Assembly (NCBI RefSeq): GCF_029867415.1
Contig: NC_081185.1
Span: 39,688,766-39,752,765, forward strand
Direction: 5' to 3'
Length of the DNA stretch: 64,000 nt
Origin: Vicia villosa
Lineage: Eukaryota; Streptophyta; Magnoliopsida; Fabales; Fabaceae
Shown: positions 23,509 to 34,510 of the stretch, piece by piece
How the letters are laid out: the number at the start of each line of letters is the position of its first letter
Position numbering within the stretch: the first letter of the stretch is position 1
Position numbers and translations under genes: made by a program
Notes under the pieces: generated by a model
Databases searched by the model: none
Told to the model about the DNA's origin: nothing
The model's input: only the letters and a program-made list of their open reading frames with translations

Positions 23509-24745
23509 TTACTTCTCCCCCTGTTTGGCCACAAATGTTGCCAAAACCAACAGAAATGTTTTCTCCACTTTTTTTGTTGTTGTTGACTCAAGAGCTTTTG
23601 TGAAGATGTCATTGATTTTTTTAGAAGAATTCTTGTTACTCTTGTTAGGACCATCTTTAATATGCATCATATGTACCATTTGCATACTTGCATCATTCAG
23701 GGTTCTGACAGGGTTAGTCACTTCTGTATGTATGTGTGGACAAGGTATTATTTTAAGTGAAATGAACCGAGATTGCTGAGGCATCTCGATAATGTGAGTT
23801 AGCTCTAAACATGTATCTGAGGGAAAATTGCACTTTGTGATTACACTAGGGCTATTGTGGTGGGATGTCAGCTGAAGGTCCTGTTAGATATCTAGCTTAT
23901 TGGCAATATCTATATCAGTAGTTGACCTTTGCACGAGGTTCCACTTGTCCTCCACCTTGTTTTTGATGTAGTAAGCCATAGTTATGACATTCCACTCTAT
24001 ATTCTAGTGAGATACATCAAGGTGTGTCCAGCTTGATTTAAACCAGCTCAACAGATTTGTAGGAATCATACCTGTCATCAGCTTAGCATCTCCAGTTGTG
24101 ATTACAAGAATTTTGCTCTCCTTGCTTTCTTGATCTTTCAAGTGTGGTTGTGAGTCTAGTGCTCTTTTTATCCAGAATCTTGAGACTAGGTCTATCTCTA
24201 GTGTCTCCTTTCTCAGGGGATCTTGACTGTCGACGGATACCTTCCTTGGGACAGTGTTTGGAGCAGTGATTTCCCTTTGAATAATTCTTTGAATATTTAC
24301 TGAAGAACATTCATCAATCTCGAATGCTTTGTTTGTCTCAATTTGCACAATCGAGTTCTCAGCAAATTTTGATGTTAAGACATCTGTGTTGACATTGACA
24401 TGATATGCTGAGTGAGTCAACTCACTTCCTTCTATAATATCCTTCATGACTATCGTGTTCTTGTTTGTAACCGAAAAGCCCTTATCCTTTTTGTGATGTT
24501 TATTTCTCCTGGATTTCCTTTTTTCTAGAGTTTCCTGCTTTCTTTACAGCCTCCTCTTTATGTATGTCATGGCTTGAGTGATTAGCGTTCACCCACGGCT
24601 TTTGTTGTGATGGCTTCTCTTTAGTCAGGTTTTCCTGTTGAGGGGTATTTCTATTTGAAGATGCCTGAGTTTCAGGGAAAGAGAACCTCAAGTGACCTAT
24701 CTTACCACATTGATAGCACCTTTTGGCTGAGATAGGAGTGTGTTG
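23509..24745 (-). pseudogene. Degenerate ORF downstream of copia gag-pro, function unknown
   Basis: Starts with a third zinc-knuckle-like motif (CYQCGKIGH, near 24705-24735), apparently a partial copy of the gag knuckle, then a lysine-rich tail (24500-24691). After a frameshift near 24510 a single frame runs from about 24540 to 23509 with two stops (near 24004 and 23880). The residues are hydrophilic with no motif I recognise. Position between gag-pro and the PPT is where SIRE-type elements carry an envelope-like ORF, but nothing here lets me call it that. It could also be gag-derived or captured sequence. Confidence 0.5.
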
Positions 24746-24925
24746 AGCCTCTTATTTTACCTTCTTTCCCTTCTTTGTGTTCTGCACCTCTGCCTCTAGA
24801 TCAACAATGTTCATCATGAGTTTTACTCTTTCTTCTTGTAACAGGGCATACGCATTTTCATATATTGTCAATCTCTTGCTCAATTCTCCATTTAGTACAC
24901 ACATCTCAGAGTATCCAGTAGTTAG

Positions 24926-27115
24926 TTATTCACTGGTGAGTTCTTCAACATAAATCTCATCATCAGAATCATCCACTTCTTCTCTCAGGATTCTTGTTCT
25001 GGGAACAGGAGCTTCCGGTTTGATGGTTCTTTCTTGATCTTTTTCTTCATTTTTCTTTTTGGTCATGGGATAAGTAGTCAGTGACTTGGAATTATTAGGC
25101 TCCCAAAGATAACAATTATTCTCATATCTGACTCCTTTCATGACTTCTTCATTTTCTTTATTGGTAACAATGCACTCTTCTTTAGTGAATCTGACATACA
25201 TTCCTTCATCACATAGTTGGCTGATGCTTAAAAGGTTTGAGGTCAGTCCTTGTACAAGTAAAACATTATGTAGGTTAGGAACACCCTGACCTTCTATCCT
25301 GCCAACACCTTTGATTTCTCTTACATCTCCATCACCAAGAGTCACATAGTTGGATCCCTCAAGTTTGAGGTTTACTAGTGAGTTCTTGCTTCCAGTCATA
25401 TGATTTGAACAGCCACTATCAAGGTACCAATCTTCTTTGGTGGGCATCCTTAGAGAGGTGTGTGTTATTAGAGCAACATTCTTAGTCATCCTAGATTGCT
25501 TCCTGTTACAAGTATCATGTTCAAGTTTGACTTGTTGAGTTTGGTCTGGGTATCCAAATAGTCTGAAATAGAACGGCTTTATGTGACCAAATCTACCACA
25601 GTGATGACACCTCCATTTTTGGAATTTTTTCTTTGAATGCCTCCTTCTTATGTTTCCTTGATGTTGTGACATTTGGATTGACATCTGGTTAGTCACACAA
25701 GTCTTGGGTTCTGTCCTCCAGAGTCTAGAGATTAGTTCTTCTTTAGCCATAAATCCCACTTCAGGCATGTCTCCTGTTCTTTGTCTAGATTCCAAAATTT
25801 CTTCTAGAGTATCAGATCCATTGTTCAGCATTTTGAATGACTTGGTCATTTGATCAAGTTTTTGGTTCAACATGCTTACGTCACTACTGAGGGAGTCTAT
25901 GGTTGCAAGATGTTTATTCTTCTTAGTTTCTAGCTCTCTTATGATTATCTCTTGCTTCTCCACTTGTTTACAGACTTCAACATTCTTCATAGACAACTTC
26001 TTGTATGAGGCAGCTAGTTCATCAAAAGTTAGCTCATCATCACTGGAATCATCATCAGATTCATAGATTCTTGTTGAAATTGTGACATGTCTTGCAGTTT
26101 CTTCCTCTGAATTTGAGTCTTCGTCAGACCAAGTAACAGTCAATCCTTTCTTTTGCTCCTTGTGGTAGGTAGGACATTCAGCTCTAATGTGTTCGAATCC
26201 TTCGTATCCATGACACTGAACCCCTTTCCCTAGATCGGGTTTCTCCTCAGCTTTGAATCTTTTGCTGGAGTCATAGGTCTGACTAATGTCATTGGAAGAG
26301 TTCTTGACATTGGGTCCGGACTTCTGATCAACTCTTTTAATAAGTCTGTTGAATTGTTTTCCAAGCATGGCTATAACGTCTGACAAATTCTCATCACTTC
26401 CACCATTGCTTTCTTTTGAATTATCACCTGTGTTGGTGACAAAAGCGATGCTTTTGTTCTTCTTTTCAACAGGCTCACAGATGCTTGACTCAAAGGTTTG
26501 TAAAGAACCAATAAGTTCGTCCAGCTTCATGTTGCTGATGTCTTGAGCTTCCTCTATGGCAGTTACCTTCATATCAAAACGCTTAGGCAGTGATTTGAGG
26601 ATCTTCCTTACCAGTTTTTCTTCAGTCATTTTTTCTCCTAAGGCTGCTGAGTTGTTTGATATCTCAAGGACATTCATGCAGAATTCATGAATGGTTTCAT
26701 CCTCTTTCATCTTGAGATTTTCAAACTTAGTGGTAAGCATTTGAAGTCTCGGCATCTTTACCTTGGACGTGCCTTCATGTGCCGTTTTGAGAATATACCA
26801 AGCTTCTTTAGCCAGCTCACAGTGTTGCACAAGTCTTAATATGTTCTTGTCAATACCATTGAACAGAGCACTTAGGGCCTTGGAATTGCCCAAAGCTAAC
26901 TCTTCTTCAGATTTGCTCCAATGAGTTTCAGGAATTAGAATAGTGGTTCCATCTTCCAGAATTTTCTCAGGATGTTTCCATCCGCTTTCAACAGCTATCC
27001 AGGCCTTGCTGTCCATTGACTTAATGACTGCTACCATACGAGGTTTCCAGTAGTCATAGTTAGAGCCATCCAGCATGGGTGGTCTGTTTCCAAACACTAA
27101 CTGTTCCTTCTCCAC
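24926..27115 (-). CDS. copia Gag-protease, 729 codons, apparent GTG start
   Basis: One uninterrupted frame. The N-terminal region (residues about 10-220) is a UBN2/Retrotran_gag_2-type capsid with LDGSNYDYWKPRM near the start. The first knuckle (about residue 303) is degenerate, with the second cysteine replaced by tyrosine; the second (CHHCGRFGH, about 505) has lost its last cysteine. The copia protease motif WYLDSGCSNHMTG lies near 565, and a GAG-pre-integrase-like segment (LLSISQLCDEG) near 640. The frame then passes into an acidic tail and stops before integrase. The codon at the expected start reads GTG, so initiation may be lost; the next in-frame ATG is about 14 codons in. It is adjacent to the PBS and in the expected orientation. 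Confidence 0.85.
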   Translation of the reverse strand: MEKEQLVFGNRPPMLDGSNYDYWKPRMVAVIKSMDSKAWIAVESGWKHPEKILEDGTTILIPETHWSKSEEELALGNSKALSALFNGIDKNILRLVQHCELAKEAWYILKTAHEGTSKVKMPRLQMLTTKFENLKMKEDETIHEFCMNVLEISNNSAALGEKMTEEKLVRKILKSLPKRFDMKVTAIEEAQDISNMKLDELIGSLQTFESSICEPVEKKNKSIAFVTNTGDNSKESNGGSDENLSDVIAMLGKQFNRLIKRVDQKSGPNVKNSSNDISQTYDSSKRFKAEEKPDLGKGVQCHGYEGFEHIRAECPTYHKEQKKGLTVTWSDEDSNSEEETARHVTISTRIYESDDDSSDDELTFDELAASYKKLSMKNVEVCKQVEKQEIIIRELETKKNKHLATIDSLSSDVSMLNQKLDQMTKSFKMLNNGSDTLEEILESRQRTGDMPEVGFMAKEELISRLWRTEPKTCVTNQMSIQMSQHQGNIRRRHSKKKFQKWRCHHCGRFGHIKPFYFRLFGYPDQTQQVKLEHDTCNRKQSRMTKNVALITHTSLRMPTKEDWYLDSGCSNHMTGSKNSLVNLKLEGSNYVTLGDGDVREIKGVGRIEGQGVPNLHNVLLVQGLTSNLLSISQLCDEGMYVRFTKEECIVTNKENEEVMKGVRYENNCYLWEPNNSKSLTTYPMTKKKNEEKDQERTIKPEAPVPRTRILREEVDDSDDEIYVEELTSE

Positions 27116-27165
27116 AGTACCAAAATTTTGTTAGCCCTAGATCTCACCTAGATGTAAACAGGCGG

Positions 27166-27184
27166 GGTGCCTGCTCTGATGCCA
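27166..27184 (-). other. Primer binding site, tRNA-iMet type (copia)
   Basis: On -, TGGCATCAGAGCAGGCACC lies 2 nt after the 5' LTR. It differs by one base from the usual TGGTATCAGAGC core. Confidence 0.82.
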
Positions 27185-27186
27185 AT

Positions 27187-28091
27187 TGAAAATTCTAGTA
27201 ACACACGCTCGATTTCAAACTGGATGTTATGACATCCATAATTACGCAGCACAGATAGTAATAACATAACAGCATAAAACAATAAAAGAACACACATAGT
27301 TGTTTACCCAGTTCGGTTCAAACAACCTACTCTGGGGGCTACCAAGCCTGGGATGAAGTCTACTATTAGTAATATCAATTCAAAGCTAAACTCCCCCGTT
27401 TAAAACTTCTCACTTAATCACTACCCAATGACCCTTCTACCTAGGTTATTCCTAGATATGGAATATCTCCATTCCACCCCCCCTTAATCACAACAGTGAT
27501 TACACGTAAACAAATAACAATTACAGAGAGAAGACACTCTTCAAAAACACACCTTAATCTACTTAAAAGCTTCAATCAAGAGACACACACTCGTGCTTAA
27601 AAGCTTAGAGTGACATTAAACAAACACAAACTATTCCAACGCAATCATCAAGGACAATTGCTTGGATCACACGAGACAGCTACAAAACAACAGTTCTTCA
27701 CAATACAAAATCTTTTGTCTGCGTTCCAAAATAGGATTGCAGTCCTTTTATATGCAGTCTTGGGACTTGAGCTTTTTAAGAAACAAATTAGGGTTAACTA
27801 AGTTAACCTAATTCACACGCCATCTGTCTGATACACAATGTGCTGTCAGCAGGATCTTCTGGACGAAATATTCAGCACCCAATAAAAGGTTTCCTAAACT
27901 GATAATTGAGATAAATCAGGAAACACATTTAATAAATAATAACAGCTCCTGCTTTCACACACGAATGTCATGACATCGATCATGACATTCACTACAAAAC
28001 CTGTATTTGCTTCACACATATGCAACCTGCATAATACAATATCAACCAGGTATGTTTTACCATTAATGCAACCAACATGAAAACACCTTCA
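27187..28091 (-). repeat. copia 5' LTR (element sense)
   Basis: 905 bp, TGAAGG...TTTTCA on -. Its frame at 27610-27801 repeats the one at 22757-22978 only because the LTRs are copies. Confidence 0.93.
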
Positions 28092-29817
28092 TTTAGGCCG
28101 ATTTGACAAGTCGGACCCAAACAAGAAGAGGTAGACAATCTGAAAGACGTAACAAGACAACAATCATCAACCCGGGACAAAGCCACGGGCCAACTTAGGC
28201 ATTCAGCCAGCCCAGAACATCGCGATTGGCCGACAAACATGGAGGCCGACACCACTTAACTCAGAGAATCTGTAACCATGGCTTCCACATCAATGGTCTT
28301 TACCGTTATGGCGGTTACAACACTTTAAAAGCTTGCCGGTGAAAATTACGACATATTGCTCATTATGGAGGGAATTCAAAGTTCCTCCATCAATGAGGAC
28401 AACTATGGCTCCAACAGCTATAATTAGGGGTCCCAATTGAGGGATAACCAAGACACATTCATTCTTGAGCTTGCATCAGCTGCGCTGCTCAAACCCCTAT
28501 AGCTACAAATCACAAACTCCTGTGTGACCTCGCTGGAATCTTCTTCCGAGAGGTAATCAAAAGTGTTTTACAGAAACAAATATTACGAAGCACGAATTTA
28601 TAGCAATTTACACAACATTTTGAGCATCAAATAGTCACAAATCAAGCTTCCATTCACATAGATCTCATGTCATCAAAACAAATTACCATGCAACAAATTC
28701 ATGCAAGCATTATTACAAACACATAGTGCACACAACTTGCAACAACTTTGAATCTAGCAACGAATCATAGATCGAACACTTCGAATCAACATTTAATCAT
28801 CATTATCATTAATTAACAACAACAACAACAACTAGATCTAACATCAAGATTTATGTTATCATCAATAATTAAGCACTTAATCAAGATCTAAATGCTTACC
28901 AAACGAATATCTGAACGAAGCGCGAACATGAAGAAGAATTGAAGCGGATATTGCAAATCAGATAGAGATGGGAGAGGAGAGTGATGCGCAACATTTGGTG
29001 AGGGAGGAGGAAGATGAGAAATCCAGAAAATTACTCTTCATGTTCTTCGTGTTCTCGATGAAGTTATTATGAAACTTGAGAGAAAGAGTGTGTTTGATCT
29101 TTGAGAGAATGAGAGAGTGTTTTGATTTTTGTTTGCAGTGAAAGCAATTCTGAACCTCTCTTCAAAATGAGATATGAAAGAATATACAGAGTGGCCAAAT
29201 ACGCGCAATTCCCAAACTGCCCTCTCTAAGCCCTTTTTCGCAAACGAGCTCCGATGCTCTTGAATTTTTCTGGAATTTTTGGTGCAAAATTAGCCTTCGA
29301 GCCGAACATACGAAATGTCGGGAACATCGAGATGGAGCTTCCAGTAAAATTTCAGCCAGATCCGATACACGGTGGGAAAGTTGTGATTCTTTTACCGTCC
29401 AAAAACAACGGTTCAGCCCCACCAACTGCAATTAAATTACAAATTCGAAGGTCTTCCTCAAATAATTGGCTCCCGAGCCGAACACATAAAATGTGGAGAA
29501 TGCTGAAACAGTGTCGGTTACGCGTGAACCAAGCTCATACAGCCTTCCGATTGAGAGTTACGAATTTTGCAAAGATATCACAAAACCGACTTTTCCTTTG
29601 AACTGTCTTAGATCAGCGGAAACTCTTGATGCAAAGCACACCGAAGTGCTAGACCTTTGTCATGACAAGGATATGATTGGTCCTTGATGAGAGCTTGAGA
29701 AAATGAACCTTGACCCCGCGATCATAGGGCCAATGATATGAATGATAATACATATGTCCTAATGTGAAACGTAAGCCCGTTAAAAGAAAATAGGAGGGAA
29801 AATTTTGGGGTGCAACA

Positions 29818-30171
29818 GGGGGAAAGCCATCATTAAACCCTAAGCCCTAGTTACTAGGCTAGATATCATTACACATTAAATATAATACAAAGCTCGAGGC
29901 GAGCACACACACACACACACCGTTTCTCCACGTTCAGGTAACTATTCACCTACCCATCTACCGATCATGATGCTTCACCGGTGCGCTCTACTCAGCATAA
30001 ACACCGGCTCCTCGTCGGTTCCCCTCAGTGCTCGCACAAGACGACCTTAAGTCATTACTTCTACGCCCGGAAGCAACGATTTTGGTGGGCTCCTGTTTTG
30101 GACTAGCCCAATCATCTTAATTGGCTCAATCCACTCATAAGTGTGAAACGACCCAATAAGCATTGGCCCAC
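29818..30171. other. Unassigned segment between solo LTR and Tat-B LTR
   Basis: 354 bp with a (CA)n run at 29904-29920. No coding potential recognised. It could be the rest of the Tat-A 3' region, displaced by the solo LTR insertion. No purine-rich tract precedes the LTR at 30172, which argues against that LTR being a simple 3' LTR of Tat-A. Confidence 0.4.
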
Positions 30172-31020
30172 TGTTAGTTGGATATTTCGACTAATGATTA
30201 TGTTCTTCAAAGATATAGGTCTCGAAGAAAAAATGGCTTTTGAATGGCTATTTTTAAGATTGTTATGTATCAGGATGGTTTCCTAAATCGAAGCTAAATG
30301 TGAAGGAGTTACCTTCGAAGCCGAAGGACTGAAAAGACTTAGGATATTCTGATATGTTTTCGCAAAGACACATTATTGCGCGTCGAAGAGTGTTCAAGCG
30401 GGAAAATTTAAATTCAAAATGTTTCGTTTGAATCAAAGAGGACATGTGGAGCCCCAAGAATTCAAAGCATATGCAAACGAGCAACGTGGCATCTCGTTAG
30501 AGTAGGACCGTTAGGGACGAATAAGTATAAATAAGGGTCTTAGTGGTAGGATCCATAGGTATTCATTTTGTACAAATTACTCACAAATCACTCAGGTATC
30601 AAGCGTTAGAGAAAGAGTTTTTGCTGAGAAATGTACGGGTAACACCAATATCTTTTCAATATTTATCTTTCTTTTATAAGAACGAAGTCTTTTAAATTCC
30701 TTTACATTTCCTGTCGAACCGTTTATGTTTACAGTTTAATTCCTTTACATTTCATCGAGCCATTTATGTTTTTAGTATAATCATTTCGATTTACTCTTTG
30801 CAATTTCTTTCGTTGCATTGTATTTAGTTTTACTTTACAACCAGTCATAGATTAGGATCATTTCGTTAAAAGTCAAAACTCATAAAATATGAATTCAATC
30901 ATCATAAAAGATAACTTTTCGTCACATCTCCTAGGATCAATCTAGTAGATCCTGCGAGTAATCAAAGTATATTCATAGTTTGGAGGACTAGCGGTTGTTT
31001 ATCGAAAATCACAGTAAACA
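30172..31020 (+). repeat. Tat-B 5' LTR
   Basis: 849 bp, starting TGTTAGTTGG and ending CAGTAAACA, followed directly by the PBS. No second copy is present in the window, so the left edge rests on the TG start, a size usual for the group and the internal TATA element. Confidence 0.75.
30526..30535 (+). promoter_or_regulatory. TATA box of the Tat-B LTR
   Basis: TATAAATAAG lies about 355 bp into the 849-bp LTR, a normal U3/R boundary position. Confidence 0.6.
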
Positions 31021-31022
31021 AA

Positions 31023-31040
31023 TTGGCACGCCTAGTGGGA
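31023..31040 (+). other. Primer binding site of Tat-B
   Basis: TTGGCACGCCTAGTGGGA lies 2 nt after the LTR. This is the PBS form common in plant Tat elements. I do not assign the tRNA with confidence. Confidence 0.75.
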
Positions 31041-31109
31041 CGGTGTCAAAAGTTGTCATTTAAGTGTTTTTAGTTTGTCTTATAGGTTTAGAGTACATTA
31101 AAACCTTGT

Positions 31110-33939
31110 ATGAACCTTAAGAAAGGTAAATCTACGAATAATTCACAACCAATTCCTAAACGAAAATACAATAAAAAATGGTTAATTCAGCCAGCGAGCG
31201 TGGAGGGCAAGATCCCCCACAAGGGTCAGGCACAGTTGTTGCAAGTAAAACGAATATCTCGACTTCTGCGCCAGAATCACAGGCTATGCCTACGTCGACA
31301 GGTGCCACCATTCACCCCCAGACCAACAGGATTTGAAGGTTTTTGACCTTGGAGGGAACAACCTTATGGAATGCCATAATCTTCTAAAGGCCTTAACTCC
31401 ATCAAAGTGTCTCGACGGCAGGATGCAAAGTTGTTACTTCCCTCCAACTCTGAGGCACATAAGCCGTTACCACATGTCGACACCGTCGATCTAGACAGTC
31501 GTTTCTGTAGAGAAGCCAAAGATCAATCCGAGACAAAGAGCTCTTCAGAAGCCACCGTTGAGGAACCATTGTACCCTATTCCTGAAGGTGACTTTGAGCT
31601 CGTCACGCTCGAGGAGGACCCGAGCAGAGGAGTCAAGATCGGAGTTGATCTTCCCGACTTGGTCAGAAAGCAGCTAAAAGCATGTCTTCAAGAGAATGCC
31701 GACTTGTTCACCTGGAGCACACCAGAGATGCCCGGCCTAGACCGCGAGGTCGCAGGCCACCATCCGACTATTGACCCAGCATACAAGGCAGTTGTCCAGA
31801 GAAGGAGGAAGCAGTCCCCAGAGAAGACAGTCGCAGCCTAATTAGCTTTAAAAGACCACTTAGAGGCTAATTTCATTCTAGAGGCCAAGTATACTACTTG
31901 GCTGTCCAATGTTGTGTAAGTTAAAAAGAGTAATGGAAAGCGGCGCATGTGTACTGACTACACCGATCTCAATAGGGCTTTCCCTAAAGAGGCATACCCC
32001 CTCCCGAGCATAGATAAACTAGCAGGTAATTCTGCAGGCTTTAAATTACTTTCGTTTATGGACGCGTATTTGGGATAGAATCAAATCCCCAGGGCTAAGG
32101 CTGATAAAAAATACACAACTTTCATGGCGGACTCAGGCAACTATTACTACAATGTAATGCCCTTCGGTTCGAAAAACACGGGAGCAATATACCAACAAAT
32201 GATGAATAAGGTATTCCGAGGAGAAATCGGGGATATGCTCAAAGTTTACATGGACAAAATGATCGTCAAATCCCAAGAGGAAACCGATCATGCGCTCCAT
32301 CTTACAAAGGTCTTCGAACAGGTCAGAAAATGAAAAATGAGATTTAATCCTAAGAAATGCATAATTGGTGTCCGGGCAGGTAATTTCTTCGGGTTCTATC
32401 TTACTGAGCGAGGAATTGAAGCTAACCTAGACAAGTGTAGGGCTCTTTCCAAATTCCCTATGTCGAACTCAAAGAAATCCATCCAATCATTAAACAGAAT
32501 GCTTACATCACTCTCCCATTTCGTGGCCGAATCGGCCCAACATGCTCTCCCTCTATTCAAACTTCTACATAAAGAGGCTACATTTGAATGGACAGATGAA
32601 TGAGATAAAGCCTTCATCCATCTCAAACAAGCCCTCGAGAGGATAATACTCGCACCATTGTTCTCTCCAAACTTGCAAGCACAAAGAAGAAAGGGGGAAC
32701 AATTCTTTATCCGGGAAGTTCTAGCCCGACCAAGCATCAAAAAACTGGCCATGATCCTCGATGTAAACGCAATCGGGGACGCCACTAGTTGGATGACCCC
32801 GTTATATAAATATTTAACAAATAAAGAACTACCAAGTGACCAAAAAGATGCCGCTACCGTCAAAAGAAGAGCTTCATCCTACGTCTTGGTCGAGGGCAAG
32901 CTATATCGACGAGGGTTCTTCATCCCCCTCGTCAAATGCATCGATGAAACAAAAATCCCACATTTTTACATGAGATCCATAAAGGAATAAATGCCCAGCA
33001 TATGGGGGAAGATCACTCGCTCGGAAAGCTTTATGGGTAGGATACTAGTGGCCCACTATGCAGCAGGACTCCAAAGAACACGTCAAGAAATGAAACAAAT
33101 GCCAACGGTTTAGAGATATGCACCTAGCCCCTCCGAATGAAATCAAATCTCTGTCTTCACCCTGACCTTTCGCATGGTGGGGAATGGATGTCCATGGTCC
33201 CTTCGTCAGCGGCTCTAATCAAAATAAGTACCTGATAGTGGTCGTCGACTACTTTACCAAATGGATTGAAGCAGAAGCACTAGCCAAAATAACTGCGCAA
33301 AATGTGCTCTGTTTCTACAAAAGAAACATACTTGCTCTGTTTGGCGTACATTTAGCTATTATCCCTGACAATGGGACCCAATTTACCGACAAAAACTTTC
33401 AAGAATTTGTCACAAGGTTAGGGACATTACAACACTTCGCTTCCATCGAGCACCCCCAGACCAACGGGTAAGCAGAAGCTTCGAATAGATTAATTCTAAG
33501 AGGTCTCAATAGGAGGCTCGACGAGATTAAAAAGAGGTGGGTCGAAGAGCTACACAATGTCCTCTGGGCCTACCGAACCACACTTCACTCTACCAAGGGA
33601 GAAACTTCGTTCTGCTTAGCGTACGAAACTAAGGTCGTGATCACAATTGAAATACACGAACCGACCAGGCGAATAGAGGTGCCTCTCGACGAGGAGACGA
33701 ACAACGAGGCCCTCGGGGAAGAGCTTGATCTAGGTGAAGAAGTTCGGACAGGTGCTGCCCTCTCCGAAGCATCACTCATGCAAAGAATGATCTTGAGGTA
33801 TGACCTTAAAGTCATCAAACGAGAGTTCGAAGTAGGCAGTTTATTACTCAAGAGAAATCACAAAGATTCTCGGGAGGGAAAACTGGGAAGGCCCTTATCT
33901 TGTCCAAGTAAAGACGGAGAATGGGGCCTACTACTTTGA
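31110..33939 (+). pseudogene. Tat-B gag-pol remnant
   Basis: A short gag N-terminal fragment (31110-31346) runs almost directly into the pre-RT region (31407-31841), so most of gag and the protease are deleted. Reverse transcriptase continues in the same frame to 32603 with stops at 31839, about 31917, about 32079, 32331 and 32601. The catalytic YVDD equivalent reads YMDK, the second aspartate being AAA at 32257-32259. Most of RNase H is missing (jump near 32655). Integrase resumes in another frame (33184-33471, then a stop and on to 33939) with recognisable DVHGPF and PDNGTQF aspartate regions and the glutamate region after the stop. This copy is dead. Lineage is clear from the RT-flanking sequence HHPTIDPAYKAVVQRRRKQS. 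Confidence 0.9.
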
Positions 33940-34510
33940 AAATTTGCACGGAGAAGAATTTGCTCGACCATGGAATGCTGAAAAGCTAAAACAGTATTAT
34001 AGCTAAGACTGAAGACATCACTCCTCCTTGACGAGGAAGCGATCACGGTCATAGGTACAACCTAGGTACAAGCAGAGCACATCATGTTGAAACAAAAAGA
34101 CAAGAGTCCTTCCTTTTGACGAGCAGATACTTGATCCTTCAGGGGATACTCAAATCAAGCTCCCCCGTTGTAATTGTACCATGATGGCAAAACACCCTGC
34201 TCGCGAAGGGACCGTTAATGCAGTGAAATTCGAGCTCCATATCAACGGAACCCGAGATTCACCCAAGCCAGGCACATGACCCTGTCAATTTGATCAAGTT
34301 CCCCACATTTGAAGACCACATAAATATCAAGCAAAGCCCCTTGTCCTAAAAATTATGAGGAAAACATACACATATAACATAAATCATGCACACAAACAGG
34401 AGCAAAAACTTAGTAAAATAAAAGGCCCAAGGCCCAAAGATTGTGCCTGTTAGTGCACCATTGCGGCCACGATGGTAATATTTAATACATTAAAAAGGGG
34501 GTATACCCCC
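33940..34510 (+). other. Tat-B post-integrase region
   Basis: Non-coding. It includes the block 34191-34262 shared with Tat-A, after which the two copies diverge. The antisense ORF expected next is absent because Ogre-1 interrupts at 34511. Confidence 0.65.

Larger units (their letters stand above)
22335..28091 (-). mobile_element. SIRE/Maximus-type Ty1/copia element, non-autonomous
   Basis: Two LTRs of about 905 bp (22335-23238 and 27187-28091) are flanked by TSD TTTAG (22330-22334 and 28092-28096). On - the order is 5' LTR, tRNA-iMet type PBS, a gag-protease ORF (27115-24926), a broken ORF of unknown nature (24745-23509), PPT and 3' LTR. Integrase, reverse transcriptase and RNase H are absent. 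The flanks belong to the Ogre/Tat solo LTR (20532-29817), so this element is younger than that LTR. Confidence 0.93.
20532..29817 (-). mobile_element. Ogre/Tat-type solo LTR, split by a copia element
   Basis: The right edge (29817), read on -, starts TGTTGCACCCCAAAATTTT, the same terminus as the Ogre-2 LTR. The left part carries the conserved block 20780-20870 and an agtcaccatcg motif (20567) where other LTRs of the group have agtcgccacc. Removing the copia insertion (22335-28091) and one TSD copy leaves about 3.5 kb, near the 3.6-4.0 kb of the related LTRs. The left edge at 20532 is tentative: it gives flanks GGTGG (20527-20531) and GGGGG (29818-29822), a 4/5 match. No PBS or PPT adjoins either end, so it is read as a solo LTR in Tat-A. 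Confidence 0.7.
30172..34510 (+). mobile_element. Tat-type Ty3/gypsy element (Tat-B), 5' part
   Basis: 5' LTR, PBS, a gag fragment, degenerate pol and post-integrase region on +, cut at 34510 by the Ogre-1 insertion. The post-integrase part matches Tat-A (18257-18328). The 5 bp before the LTR are CCCAC, but the matching right TSD lies beyond the Ogre-1 insertion and out of the window. Confidence 0.82.

Noticed and set aside
30172..31020. 3' LTR of Tat-A rather than 5' LTR of Tat-B
   Set aside because: A PBS follows it directly and no polypurine tract precedes it, so the 5' LTR reading is better supported. A shared LTR remains possible and is listed as a finding.
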